From: Tetramitus jugosus
Lineage: Eukaryota; Heterolobosea; Eutetramitea; Acrasida; Vahlkampfiidae
DNA length: 64,000 nt
Reading direction: 5' to 3'
NCBI GenBank assembly: GCA_937625935.1
Contig: OW569395.1
Location: 186,001-250,000, forward strand
Positions within the stretch are counted from its first letter, which is position 1, and the number at the start of each line of letters is the position of its first letter. A program made the translations under genes and the position numbers. Shown piece by piece: positions 11,801-19,685 of the stretch. The notes beneath the pieces were generated by a model. That model was not told the origin of the DNA. It made no database searches and was given only the letters and a program-made list of their open reading frames with translations.

Positions 11801-13642
11801 TTGGATTATAAGGTAGATCTAACATCTATCCCTGAACCCAAGTGGTTGAAACCAAGGTTTAATGTCTTGAAGTATGATCCGAAAAAGAAGTGGTCATCCA
11901 AAGCAAAAAGAGTCTGGGAGTTGGATTTCTTTGGAGGTCAATTCAAGAACATGGATACAAAGGGTGTAATCAAGAAGTGTCCCGAGCCAGCAAAATTGTA
12001 TCACTTGGAGAGAACACCATCTGATGCCACTCGTGTGAGAATGAACTTCTTCGAAAGTTCTCACAAGTATGAGTTGGTCTTTGACAATAATTTCCAGAGA
12101 GAACGTTTCTATGAATGTGCCCACGCTTTGAGGCCAACTTTCTATGTTTGGTGTCCAAATATATGTGCTCCAGGAGAAACTCGATGCAGAGCTGAAATAT
12201 CAGGGTCTTTCAACTTTGATTCTTTAGGTGTTCAACAAAAAGTTACCGGTACTTGTCACATCAATGTGACCTCAAAGCCTTACGAAACAATTTCAGTGTG
12301 GTGCGGAACTTGGAATATGGGAGGTACTACCCCACCAAAGGATCCCCGATTGATGAGAAAGTATATTCCTGCTAATAAGCATGATATTTACGCCATTGCT
12401 GTTCAAGATTCCGGTTACTCCAAGGATAGAAATGCCTTTATTGGATATCTGCAAGGAATTCTGGGAAAGTCAGAATATGTTGTGTTGACTTTCTTGACCT
12501 TGTGGGATATTCAACTCTGTATTGCTGTTCGAAAGCGTCACTTCACAAAGATTACAAATGTTCAAAGCGAGCAACGACCAACACAAATCACGAGTGCCGG
12601 TACCAAGGGTGGCGTGGGAGTGTCACTGACCTTCAACGAAACAAGTTTCTGTTTTATCTCTTCCCACTTGGTTCCTAACAGCTCTGACGACACACCGAAC
12701 AGATTCACGGATAACTCAAAGACCAGAAACCTCATGATTGAAGATATTCTAGGAAATTTGAAGCTGGGCAACAAATCTCTGGATATCAATGGACAATTTC
12801 ATCATGTCTTCCTGTTAGGAGACTTGAACTATCGCATTGAAATGCCTGCTGAAGAAGCTCTCCCATTGATATCCTCTGGTCAATATGATCAGTTGATCGA
12901 AAAGGATGAGTTGAGACAAGAAATGTCTTCTGGAAAGGTTCTTTGCGGTTTTAAGGAAGCTGATATCAAGTTCCAGCCTACATTTAAATTTGAGAAGGCA
13001 ACAATCACTTATGAAACCAAGAAACCAATTACTCCATCCTACTGCGATAGAATTTTATGGAAGAGTATGGCGAACAACACAGTGACCTGTGTGGACTATA
13101 AGGCTTGCACTGACTTGCTTGTGAGTGACCATCTTCCAGTGTCTGCTGTTTTCAAGATCAATACCATTCGTCCTTATGCTAGCACATTTGCCAAGGAACA
13201 AGAAACCTGCCAAATCATATTCGATAGTATTAAGGTTAAGCATAGAGAAGCCACCAAGGAGAACCAAATCAACAAACCAACACTGTCTTTTTATGCACCA
13301 TTCATTGACGACAATATCGTTGTGACCACCAAACAACCGAAGACTTACAACCCAGAGTTCTTGGCTTCTATGATTCCAATAATTGAACCATCGACAGGTC
13401 AGAAGGATTTCCTTAAATTGCAACATCTTGTTATTGCTCTAACCGATGGTCTTTCCAAAGACAACACTGACAATCTCCAAGGTACAGCTCTCTTGCCACT
13501 CAAGAATGGTTTGGATTCAACCAACAACGTCACAGTCACATTGGATCTTGTTAGGTTTGGAAAGAAGGTTGGAGATGTTGAGGTCACCTACAAGTATGTT
13601 TTCCGTCAAAAACAACAATCCAATGACGGTTCACTTTTCTAA
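5897..13642 (+). CDS. Gamma-COP appendage array fused to inositol polyphosphate 5-phosphatase
   Basis: A single intronless 2581-residue ORF from ATG 5897. Residues 1-190 are helical and charged. Then come 11 tandem copies of a domain of about 103-119 residues. Each has an FxxxW-L opening, an amphipathic helix, an (H/K)PV(L)(L)(K/R)A strand and an alternating terminal strand; the anchor residues are 276, 395, 500, 613, 725, 828, 934, 1038, 1150, 1261 and 1364. Two further copies (anchors about 1625 and 1901) each follow a beta-sandwich segment starting F(R)xxL...LG(I/V)PHKSS (about 1413 and 1679). Sandwich plus platform, with that FR...LG...KSS opening, is the layout of the gamma-COP appendage. 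Residues about 1970-2085 look PH-like. The 5-phosphatase spans about 2130-2415 (GTWNMGG, GDLNYRI about 2308, PSYCDRILW about 2380, SDHLPV about 2410). A C2-like tail follows. The usual QE metal-binding pair reads QD. A cytoplasmic PI(3,4,5)P3/PI(4,5)P2 phosphatase on coats or membranes is inferred. Confidence 0.85.
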   Translation: MSSAEIPEQVAKLMKETGTNITNPKDLEALSKVSVRQLAKLFDELAKNSRASNLNKKSTADIFRSWTKAVVEQFHEGGEEQKKRVKTSAEMYLDRQNQILTDNEMKERREELVEIEGNIAKANAELDKLKVTLKESAAKNDKSAVEQIKRDMEDLKTSKRGDIEKSDKRKDVAFYKTIFYHKKRDNLVRKSDDDDKERDEDGKTEKEFVEDSLFQDKWNNAGGVDETTVIMEMNPSDCVEEAENKFLRSFGTDIQGTSSKSVSSSSFKCHKKGKKHPVVIRTVLERVDEEGVTRATITARCAGEFASNEIKENIEQSMDSLKEAEAAEAEKRYQSYDDRTETTSNIPLAGTKRLVDAWERMMQSVATDKAIYPVYTRGGREKGRSVMLGSDYKKHPVVLRSDLKNDGGVYSLDLSCKTPVGEEEEGKVLMEAVESVLFETGFEFVSKLNQSSLEVIVPGIPDVDDAVKRLIDGAGSQPVGGDHSTKTGELHFISKKNKRHPVFMKAVLDEDDDRVKIHLTLCGDDKGVVDEIAKGMKESVEREEDPAERFADEWDLAEENESHRIIDLNCEQNVDEATENFIQNTGIQVVGVVQQEKNDRLINFYGKNGTKKHPVLMRATIKRDEEGVVVADLKARGPSKKEIRADLDSLKESLASNDPLARFESEFENLGESSTRKEDIQIPRVSTLIDMFEKMGKAADSKPFVNRSDRKLGHIGFIGKKNPEHPVYMKGKAVKMEDGSYVAQVETRCNEEHARCEFLNRLKEDLFDNDWNKYGAATEKAKSVEMLADNIEDSIKQLSDATQSLPTSTRAIGNKTTVSIYGKRQGKHPIMMKAEIEQKSPGVFHTIVKARSDDNQFRDEMTSDVVTQLDPITTFDKVWDENKGSERADVVNLPNVRSLIEAFERLGKAADVPVAKRPGKVGQCAFFAKKNHKHPVLIKANVRENNDGTFSTELSSKSEDQQLLKVSIDELQDSLFQNEWQRLGEDLESFNQIEISGDSLDAAIRKVSNAAGTLPVGSIKTEGDKHIVSFYGKNNEKKPVLLRAEISSNGSGSFLAVVQARAEDEDARDEVSLGLKELLERGEDPASVFQDSWDQLHAHHQELTPYDLYSNDLNAATDKLIDDLSIIPAAPVNRDGEKNSVDFHGRDSDKPVLLRALIDKDGDGNVQVQVSGRSESADALSLSLKDVQEILESKDPNNVFERQWESLGEDKQHSNHIHFPNVKSLVDAMESLIHAANTDPIRRREDKKNGKCAFLKKTQKHPILIKAKVSEREPCEFVCTLEARSELPQEDILKEIDSLGGELFNNAWAELGEGTTHNKVVPFEGLDIDNILEILSKETTLTPIGDLRKGHKSLNLIGKMNKKHPLLLKADFTKDTDGKVICCLSSVCDDESERLEAVGSIDDLLEKISNPLFRAALAKSNQFSNLGIPHKSSEPEMMTKKDDDIAITVIKHAFKDNAVIEIACKPIDPLETKLDYTKVSFGNEGTIRPVKQSTTKNGTGFNTFAEMGGVPGDIEGTLVTLATTNLNSGESKKSIIPLDIITITPGDFVRDSIVNFDKRWEELGENFDNEYITQFDFSTKDDVKSAVPKTIEYCPLMAINKDDKIDGDKHILKFSGAAPKRDGIDPNVLMQCTVYKDPEGNISLMAVCRSEDEVARVDIPEELIQKLRVNKSKLESDLFRDILSQHPKIAELGVPHKSSPAIHLLSNIDYRIAVTKHSYAEHVVLQFDYQNQASVSELNNILTKCKEGNPFINDRDGLIFERAIKTGVTPTGSTSYGFIRLKKVESSHFASGTFLTHTKFESQKMDSEVTRAGEIATVELDLSPFKMYTMDYLANKHVDDVAELFKSLENESCKRAIKLERLSFEEVRDRVLRAACLNLADYEAKGIGGCLKFSGELVDGEHVLLEAVVSPLDEESCLIELTGRSTVPLLRESFLRDVEELIKCPLVVVIEEKDNNGQEESRKGRKPLLDYKVDLTSIPEPKWLKPRFNVLKYDPKKKWSSKAKRVWELDFFGGQFKNMDTKGVIKKCPEPAKLYHLERTPSDATRVRMNFFESSHKYELVFDNNFQRERFYECAHALRPTFYVWCPNICAPGETRCRAEISGSFNFDSLGVQQKVTGTCHINVTSKPYETISVWCGTWNMGGTTPPKDPRLMRKYIPANKHDIYAIAVQDSGYSKDRNAFIGYLQGILGKSEYVVLTFLTLWDIQLCIAVRKRHFTKITNVQSEQRPTQITSAGTKGGVGVSLTFNETSFCFISSHLVPNSSDDTPNRFTDNSKTRNLMIEDILGNLKLGNKSLDINGQFHHVFLLGDLNYRIEMPAEEALPLISSGQYDQLIEKDELRQEMSSGKVLCGFKEADIKFQPTFKFEKATITYETKKPITPSYCDRILWKSMANNTVTCVDYKACTDLLVSDHLPVSAVFKINTIRPYASTFAKEQETCQIIFDSIKVKHREATKENQINKPTLSFYAPFIDDNIVVTTKQPKTYNPEFLASMIPIIEPSTGQKDFLKLQHLVIALTDGLSKDNTDNLQGTALLPLKNGLDSTNNVTVTLDLVRFGKKVGDVEVTYKYVFRQKQQSNDGSLF

Positions 13643-13726
13643 TGGATCTCATGACAATAAACCCGCTTTTCCCGCCGAAAGTTGTTGCCGTTTTCAACTA
13701 CCATTACAAGTGTTTAAAAACAAAGA

Positions 13727-15204
13727 ATGAATCCGACTACTACTTCTAAATGGGAAGTGTATGATAATAATCTTCATGGTGTTCCTGATACTGTAGAGGA
13801 TGAAGGTGGCTATCATCAGCAAATGGACCTTAGCGCACTAGAGGACAGAATTCGAACGGTAACTTTTCAGAAGAGGATCAGAATCAATGAGTTTTTCAAA
13901 GATTTTGATCCTTTGAGATCTGGTTACGTATCTCAACCACAATTTAGAAGATGTCTCAACATGTGTGGAGTGAATTTAACCAACGTAGAAGCTCAGTTGC
14001 TATTGGATACGTACCTCGACAAAGAACGACAAAAGGTTCATTATGTCAGATTTACTGACAATATTGATCAAGGTAACCATGAATACGTTCTTCAATTTTT
14101 CTAGAGTTGAATGAAACTAATCTTGTTCCATAATCTTCAGTGTTCACGGTGAAAAATTTGGAGAAGAAACCTCTCGAGAGTTTGTTTACCATTCAACCTG
14201 TACTACAAGCCACACGTACACCAAAGGAACCGCAAACATATTCCGTCACTGAGTTGAGAGAGTTATTAGAGAGGTTGAAGAGAGAAGCAAGTATCATGGG
14301 ATATGTGGTGAAACACTTCTTTTATGATTTTGACCTTCACAACCATGGTGTAGTGACAAGATGTCAGTTCATCCAATGTATCCCCTTCCGAAATTTGAAT
14401 GAAAAGGAAATGAGAATTATTTTGGAGAGATACACGACATCTTCAGGCGATGTAAATTACATGCTTTTCCACAATGAAATTGAAGGAGATGATGAATCTA
14501 ATATTGTCATTAAATCGTCTCGTGGGGGACAAACAACTGGTTCCGATGCTTGTCATTTGGAAGCAGAGAGCGTTGAAGATTTGATCCGAAAACAGTTGTT
14601 GAAGTACAATCTTAAGCTGGAAGAAGTGTTCCGAGATTTTGATCCTTTACGATCTGGTTTCATTACCAAGCCTCAATTTATATCTTCGTTGGGTACTATC
14701 AAGTTCCACAAGTTGATTTTCTCAGAGAAGGAGTTAAATTCAGTCGCAGAAAAGTACCGAGTGGAAGATGACAATTCCAGGTCGAGGGTAGCATACATGG
14801 AGTTTCTCACAAATATGAACAAGGTATTTAACTATTCCAATCTTGAAAAGTATCCTCAGAGAAGGTTTGAACAACCCAATCACTTGTTGAAAACTTGCAA
14901 GCAATCTTTGAACCAACAATCGATGAGTGACTTGGAAGAGATATTGGCCCGAATTAAGCATGCAACACTGACAAAGAGGATCCTACTAAAGCCCTTCTTC
15001 CAAGATTTTGACAAGACATTGAAGGGAACCTTTTCAACCAAGCATGTGACAAAAACAAGGTTCGAGAGAGTGCTAGCTATGATTGGTATGACTCTGACCG
15101 TAGATCAGTACAACCTCTTGACGAGAAGATACGATGATTTAAACGATGGAACGGTTAATTATGTTATGTTCTTGGAAGACGTTGATGAAGTATCAATGGA
15201 CTGA
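13727..15204 (+). CDS. EF-hand-like repeat protein, degenerate calcium sites (two exons)
   Basis: Exons 13727-14072 and 14141-15204 join in phase 1 across a 68-bp intron (GTAACC...TCTTCAG) to give 469 residues. Without splicing the frame stops at 14102. Four repeats of about 75-95 residues share the pattern R-x-FFxDFDPLRSG...QF...L followed by a helix, L..Y and VNYxxF, which is an EF-hand pair per repeat. The loop of repeats 1 and 3 keeps the Asp at positions 1 and 3 but lacks the bidentate Glu at position 12, so calcium binding is doubtful for most sites. Proteins of this layout are common in flagellated protists; an axonemal or cytoskeletal role is a guess. It starts 84 bp after the giant gene's stop. 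Confidence 0.82.
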
Positions 15205-15416
15205 TGGATGCAAAAAACAGGTTCGGGTGATCATTTGTATCATGTAGTTGTATTCAATGTTTATGTTCAAATTGTCAAATAAAATTGCCCCAGTTTCTTG
15301 TACATCCATCAGATAACTCCTTCACCTCCTTCATAAAATGAATGATGAGAGCCCAAATCATCATTCCGGAGAGGAACGTGCATATGTTTTAAAGTGTATC
15401 AACAGATCTATTTCAT
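15205..15416. other. Convergent 3' intergenic region
   Basis: About 210 bp between convergent genes. AATAAA at 15278-15283 is a plausible polyadenylation signal for the EF-hand gene. No other feature is seen. Confidence 0.4.
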
Positions 15417-18400
15417 TCAGTCGTCCAGATCTAGATTGTAACGTTTATACATTTCCTTGGTTGTTGTTCCTTCCAACTCTGCCAATCTTCCGAAAATATT
15501 CTGAGCAGCATCCTTCAAGTCATTGTATTGATGCAAAGAAACAATTAACTCATTGAGCTGATGGTCATGCTCCTGTTTCTCTGCAGTCAACTCCTCAATC
15601 TCTGCATCCATCTGAGCCAATTCCTTTTTCAACACTTGTACTAGTTCCATTTCTTCAGATGTCAATTGAATCCTCTTGAAACTGATTTTAGGGAGAGAAA
15701 GAGAATCAGAAGTGCTGTTGCTTTCTTTCGTCATTGATGATTCTGTTTGCTTCTCATTGATATTCTTAAAAGTTGTTTGTTTCAACTTTACCACTTTTTC
15801 AATGAGTGGTTCCTCAGTTTGAGTCTTGGTTCTTGGTGGTTTGAACTTGTTTCTCTTCTTCTGAATGGATTGTTGCTCGGCGTTGGTATCGTTTGACGGC
15901 CCTTGACATGTTCGTTTGACTTTTTCTTCTTCCACCAACTAAAGTACCAATATTGCAAAAGTGATCATGTTAATGAGACAACAAAAGGAGAAATGAAATC
16001 AATGCCTATACGTACTCTTTGATAAGAAGGAGAAACTTCGATTGGATCATAAAAAGAGTGCAACTTTTTGGCAGCACTCAAATACATTCCAAAACCATGT
16101 GCCAATGTGTTTGAGCATGGATCGTTCTCCTTTTGGATTCTTGGTCTTTTGGCAGCTGAAGAAGGAGGAGGCATCGTTGCACTATCGTCTTCTTCTTCTT
16201 CTTCATTCTGAACCCAGACAACTTCTTCTTCTTGTTGCTCTGCTTGTTGAGTTTGTGCCATGTCATATTCAGGAAACACTGGATTTCTCATCATCTCATC
16301 ATCTTCACCATCATCTGACGATGACAATAGCAATTGGTGGTGATTAATTTCTCCAGTAGCAGTAGCAGTAGCAGTAGGAGTCGAAAAAACATGATCAATC
16401 ATCTGAGAATGAAAGAATCCTAGTTGAGTACCAGATTGTACATCAATCGTCAACTGTTGTGGAAGTGTTGTTGTTGTTCCAACCAAGTGACAACCGCTCA
16501 CTTGTCCATCTAATACAATTTGATGATGATTCTGTTCCGTGTGGTGTACTTGTTCTTCATAGTCGTCATCATCATTCATTGCTTCACTATTCATGAATCT
16601 CATGTTATTGTTAGTGTCATCATGATTTTCAATGAGATTCGATTCAACAACCTCTTCTTGTTCTTCCTGTGGAGCTTCTTCATCATTCCCATCTTGTTGA
16701 TTGTTGTCTTGTTCTGTCACAGGGTATTGTTGTTCTTGTTGTTCTTGTTGTTGTTCTTCACAATTATTATGATAATGATCCATCATGACATCATCAGGTG
16801 AAAATTGAATCAATGGTTCATTATCATCACAATGATGTGGCACAATTGCAAGTACTGATTCTTGTGGTTCTGCTTCGTCTTGTCGTTGCAAGAATGAGTC
16901 GTTGTTGTGGTGTCTCAATCGTTGAGAGTGCACTGATAGAGGTGCACCACATGTTGTATCATTTTCTTGAGCAACAACAACAACAACAGCCACATTATTC
17001 ATAGTACTAGTACGTATCATTACATCAGAGAATGGATGACTAGTGTGACAATTGTTGATACTATTGTTGTTATGGTGGTTGTCATTGATAATTGTTGTTG
17101 GAGTGAACATGGTGGTGGATACTGGTGTTTCGTTGTTGCTGTTGTTGTTGTTGTTATCATCATTCACAGTTCCCATATCAAGTGAATTGTTCGTGCTTGG
17201 AGCGTCGTCAACAACAGCAATGAAATGATTCTCATCCTTGTGAGATTCATGATGATCAGTAAAAGTAGTCACTACAGGTTCAGCATCCACAATAGTAGTG
17301 GTTGATACATCATCATCAATCTTCCTGTTGTTGTTGCTGTCATACGATGAAGAGGCCACAACAGGCAACAATGGAGTTTGTTCATCTGACTGTTGTAGTA
17401 CTACTTCTTTGACTACTTGTTTCATCATTTCATTATCCTTTATCACACAATTACTATCATTCCATTGCTGTTCTTCTTCTTCTTCTTCTGGCTGATGCTG
17501 TTGTTGTTGTTGTTCAATGATGATGCTAGTAGTTGTTGATGTTGTTGTTGCTGATTCCTCTACACTGCGAGTACTCACCACAGATGATGCGCCAACATCA
17601 ACAACATCAACATCAACAACTACAGTATCAACACTCTTGGTAGATTCATCAGTAGTGGCAGCAGCAATTGTTGTTGTTGTTGTAGTTGTGGAAGTATCAG
17701 AAGCTGCAGTAGGAAGCAAAGAAGTAGTAGTAGTAGCAGTAGTAGTTGCAGCAACTGGTTTCCTGAGCCAATCAAAATTGAGATTCATTTTTGGCATGAA
17801 TGAAAAGGTGTGGTGATGTGGATTACTACTCAACTTGACATGATTCATCGAAACACGTGAATTGTGATGATAGTTGGTAGTGTTACTATCGTTGTTGTTA
17901 TTGTTGTCATTGTCATTGGTAGTGCTCATTGCTGGAAACCATAGAGAAGAAGCATGATTGTTGTTGTTGTTGGTTTCTTGCACAAGAGTCGACATGGTTG
18001 TTGTTGTTGTATTCTCATGAATCACATGAACATTACTACTATTATTACTAGTTGGTCTCTCAGTATCAATGGCAGCAGCTGCAGCAGTTGAAGGTTGTTC
18101 AGTCGTATCCATAGTCGTTGTATTCTTAATCGTATCAATAGTGGTAGTAGATGAAAAAGAATGTGAAAATGGATGTTGTTGTTTGAGACGTTGTGCTTCT
18201 CTTTGAAACTCTTGCATCTCATTGTCATCTTCATCATTCTCACAGCTGCTACTACTACCCTTCTGATTCTTGTTATTGTTGTATTCGTCGTTACCTTCAT
18301 TATCAAAGTACACGAATGGATCTTCTTGTTGATCATCATTATTTATGTGCTCAATATTTTTGTTGTTGTTGTTGTGGTGGTGGTGGTGGTCGTCGTGTGT

Positions 18401-18784
18401 TTTTTTGTATTCTGTTTGGATGTTGAGAGAGTGATGATGGATAGCGTTATCCATCATGTTATCCTCATCATCATCATCATCGAAATCATTCATAGTATCA
18501 TTCATTGTATCTAACAGTAGTGGTGATGGTGATGGTGATGATAAAAAGTTGTTGTCATCATCCACGTATTCACTTGTTGTTGCGTTTTTTGTATCATGCT
18601 GGTTGTTGGTGTTACGAGTGAGTGGGTGGTATTGAGTGTAATGGAAATCAAAGGGATCATGGTACGATTGTTCATCTTCTTCTTGCATTGCTTTTGTTGT
18701 TGTTTCTATGTTGTCGTTTATCATTGTTGTTAGGTGTCGTTTTTTATTGTATTGTTTTTTTGTATTGTTAAGAAATGGGAGCAT
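15417..18784 (-). CDS. SWI5: Swi5-like recombination protein with a long low-complexity N-terminus (two exons)
   Basis: Exon 1 runs from ATG 18784 to 16016 and exon 2 from 15938 to 15417. The 77-bp intron reads GTACGT...TACTTTAG on the minus strand, joined in phase 0 (...SPSYQR / LVEEEKVK...). The last 75 residues match Swi5: a coiled coil followed by QYNDLKDAAQNIFG, a LAELEG linker, TTKEMYKRY and a terminal LDLDD. Swi5 pairs with Sfr1/MEI5 to help Rad51/Dmc1 filaments in recombination. The first roughly 920 residues are His, Asn, Thr, Asp, Glu and Gln tracts with no visible fold, except a basic AKRPR motif near the junction. Swi5 proteins are normally about 80-250 residues, so the length is exceptional. 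Alternative: the splice joins the Swi5 exon to only a short part of this ORF from an internal start. Confidence 0.75.
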
Positions 18785-18979
18785 TTCGAACAGTGTTGTC
18801 AATGGCCGAGTTTCTCCGATGAAATAACCCTTTCTCTTGTTGTTCAAAACTTGCAGTTTAATAGGGTAGGAACGTTCTGGTTCTGGGCTGGATGCTTCAA
18901 AGTTTGATGGCGCATTCCAAAGATGGATAGAGATTAATGGAACAATAAGAATTGTTACAATTTATTCAGAGGAGCAAAT
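18785..18979. other. Promoter region of the Swi5-like gene
   Basis: The ORF continues upstream of ATG 18784 to a TTG at 18847, which I do not accept as a start. This stretch therefore holds the 5' UTR and promoter. No motif recognised. Confidence 0.3.
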
Positions 18980-19081
18980 TTAAGCAGATCTCTTGACGGC
19001 AGTCTTCTTATCAGAAGCGCCTTCCTTCATAGCAAGGCTTCTCCATTCAGAACGGATTCCAAACCCTTTTGACCAGTCCAT
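18980..19081 (-). CDS. Candidate small exon or 33-residue ORF
   Basis: ATG at 19081 to TAA at 18980 encodes 33 residues, beginning MDWSKGFG and ending AVKRSA. An in-frame TAG lies just upstream, inside GGGATAG, which would also serve as a splice acceptor, so this may be the last exon of a spliced gene rather than a whole gene. Codon choice (AAG for Lys, GTC, GCC, AGA) resembles the better-expressed genes of the window and differs from the AT-rich flanks. I do not recognise the product and could not define an upstream exon. Confidence 0.25.
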   Translation of the reverse strand: MDWSKGFGIRSEWRSLAMKEGASDKKTAVKRSA

Positions 19082-19685
19082 GAGACAGGACTATCCCAAA
19101 AACAACCAAACAAGAGATCTCTATTGAAACTTAGGATAGGTTGATGGGGCCAGAAACTCAGAATTTCTGCACTTTGACAAGTCTTATAAGTACTTTTGAT
19201 CAATGAAAATACAAAGTACTCTAATTATTAACAATAATTTAAATAAGAATTACGTTAAACAAGATAAAATTGACATTAACATCATTAAGAAATATATAAT
19301 GTATAATCAATTTTTAATATTTTTTGGTTGGATCAAGTTTAAAGATCGTTGATATCTTATTAAGGAGTTGCATCACACAAATGACGAACGTGTTGCTCTG
19401 AAGAGTTGCGTTTCTTCCAATCGGAATTGTTTTCTTTTTTGTTCGCTCGTGTCTGTCAAGATAGCACGGAGAACGAGAATTTCAACACAATTAGTTTATA
19501 AGCATGAAGATTGATACATATGCTTATTTAATAGATTCCTCTAACTTTGGATTTTGACCTATTCCGAAGGTCTATTCTATCTTTGCTCAATCTTGCAGCA
19601 TGACCTGGACAGTAAAGAAGAGAGTGGACAGTAATTTTTCAAGGAAAATTGCAGGAATAAAACCTTAGAAAGTCTTCCCTCACAG
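19082..19685. other. AT-rich intergenic stretch
   Basis: About 600 bp, very AT-rich between 19200 and 19330. I searched by eye for U1, U2, U4, U5 and U6 snRNA signatures and tRNA boxes on both strands and found none. It may contain 5' sequence of the small ORF at 18980 and the 3' UTR of the gene ending at 19686. Confidence 0.4.

Noticed and set aside
16800-18800. CRISPR-like or satellite arrays in CAA/TTG-rich tracts
   Set aside because: They are trinucleotide runs encoding Asn, Thr, Gln and His in an open frame, with no spacer structure.
19380-19470. U6 snRNA-like segment
   Set aside because: The ACAGAGA box, the AGC triad and the 3' T run are not present together.
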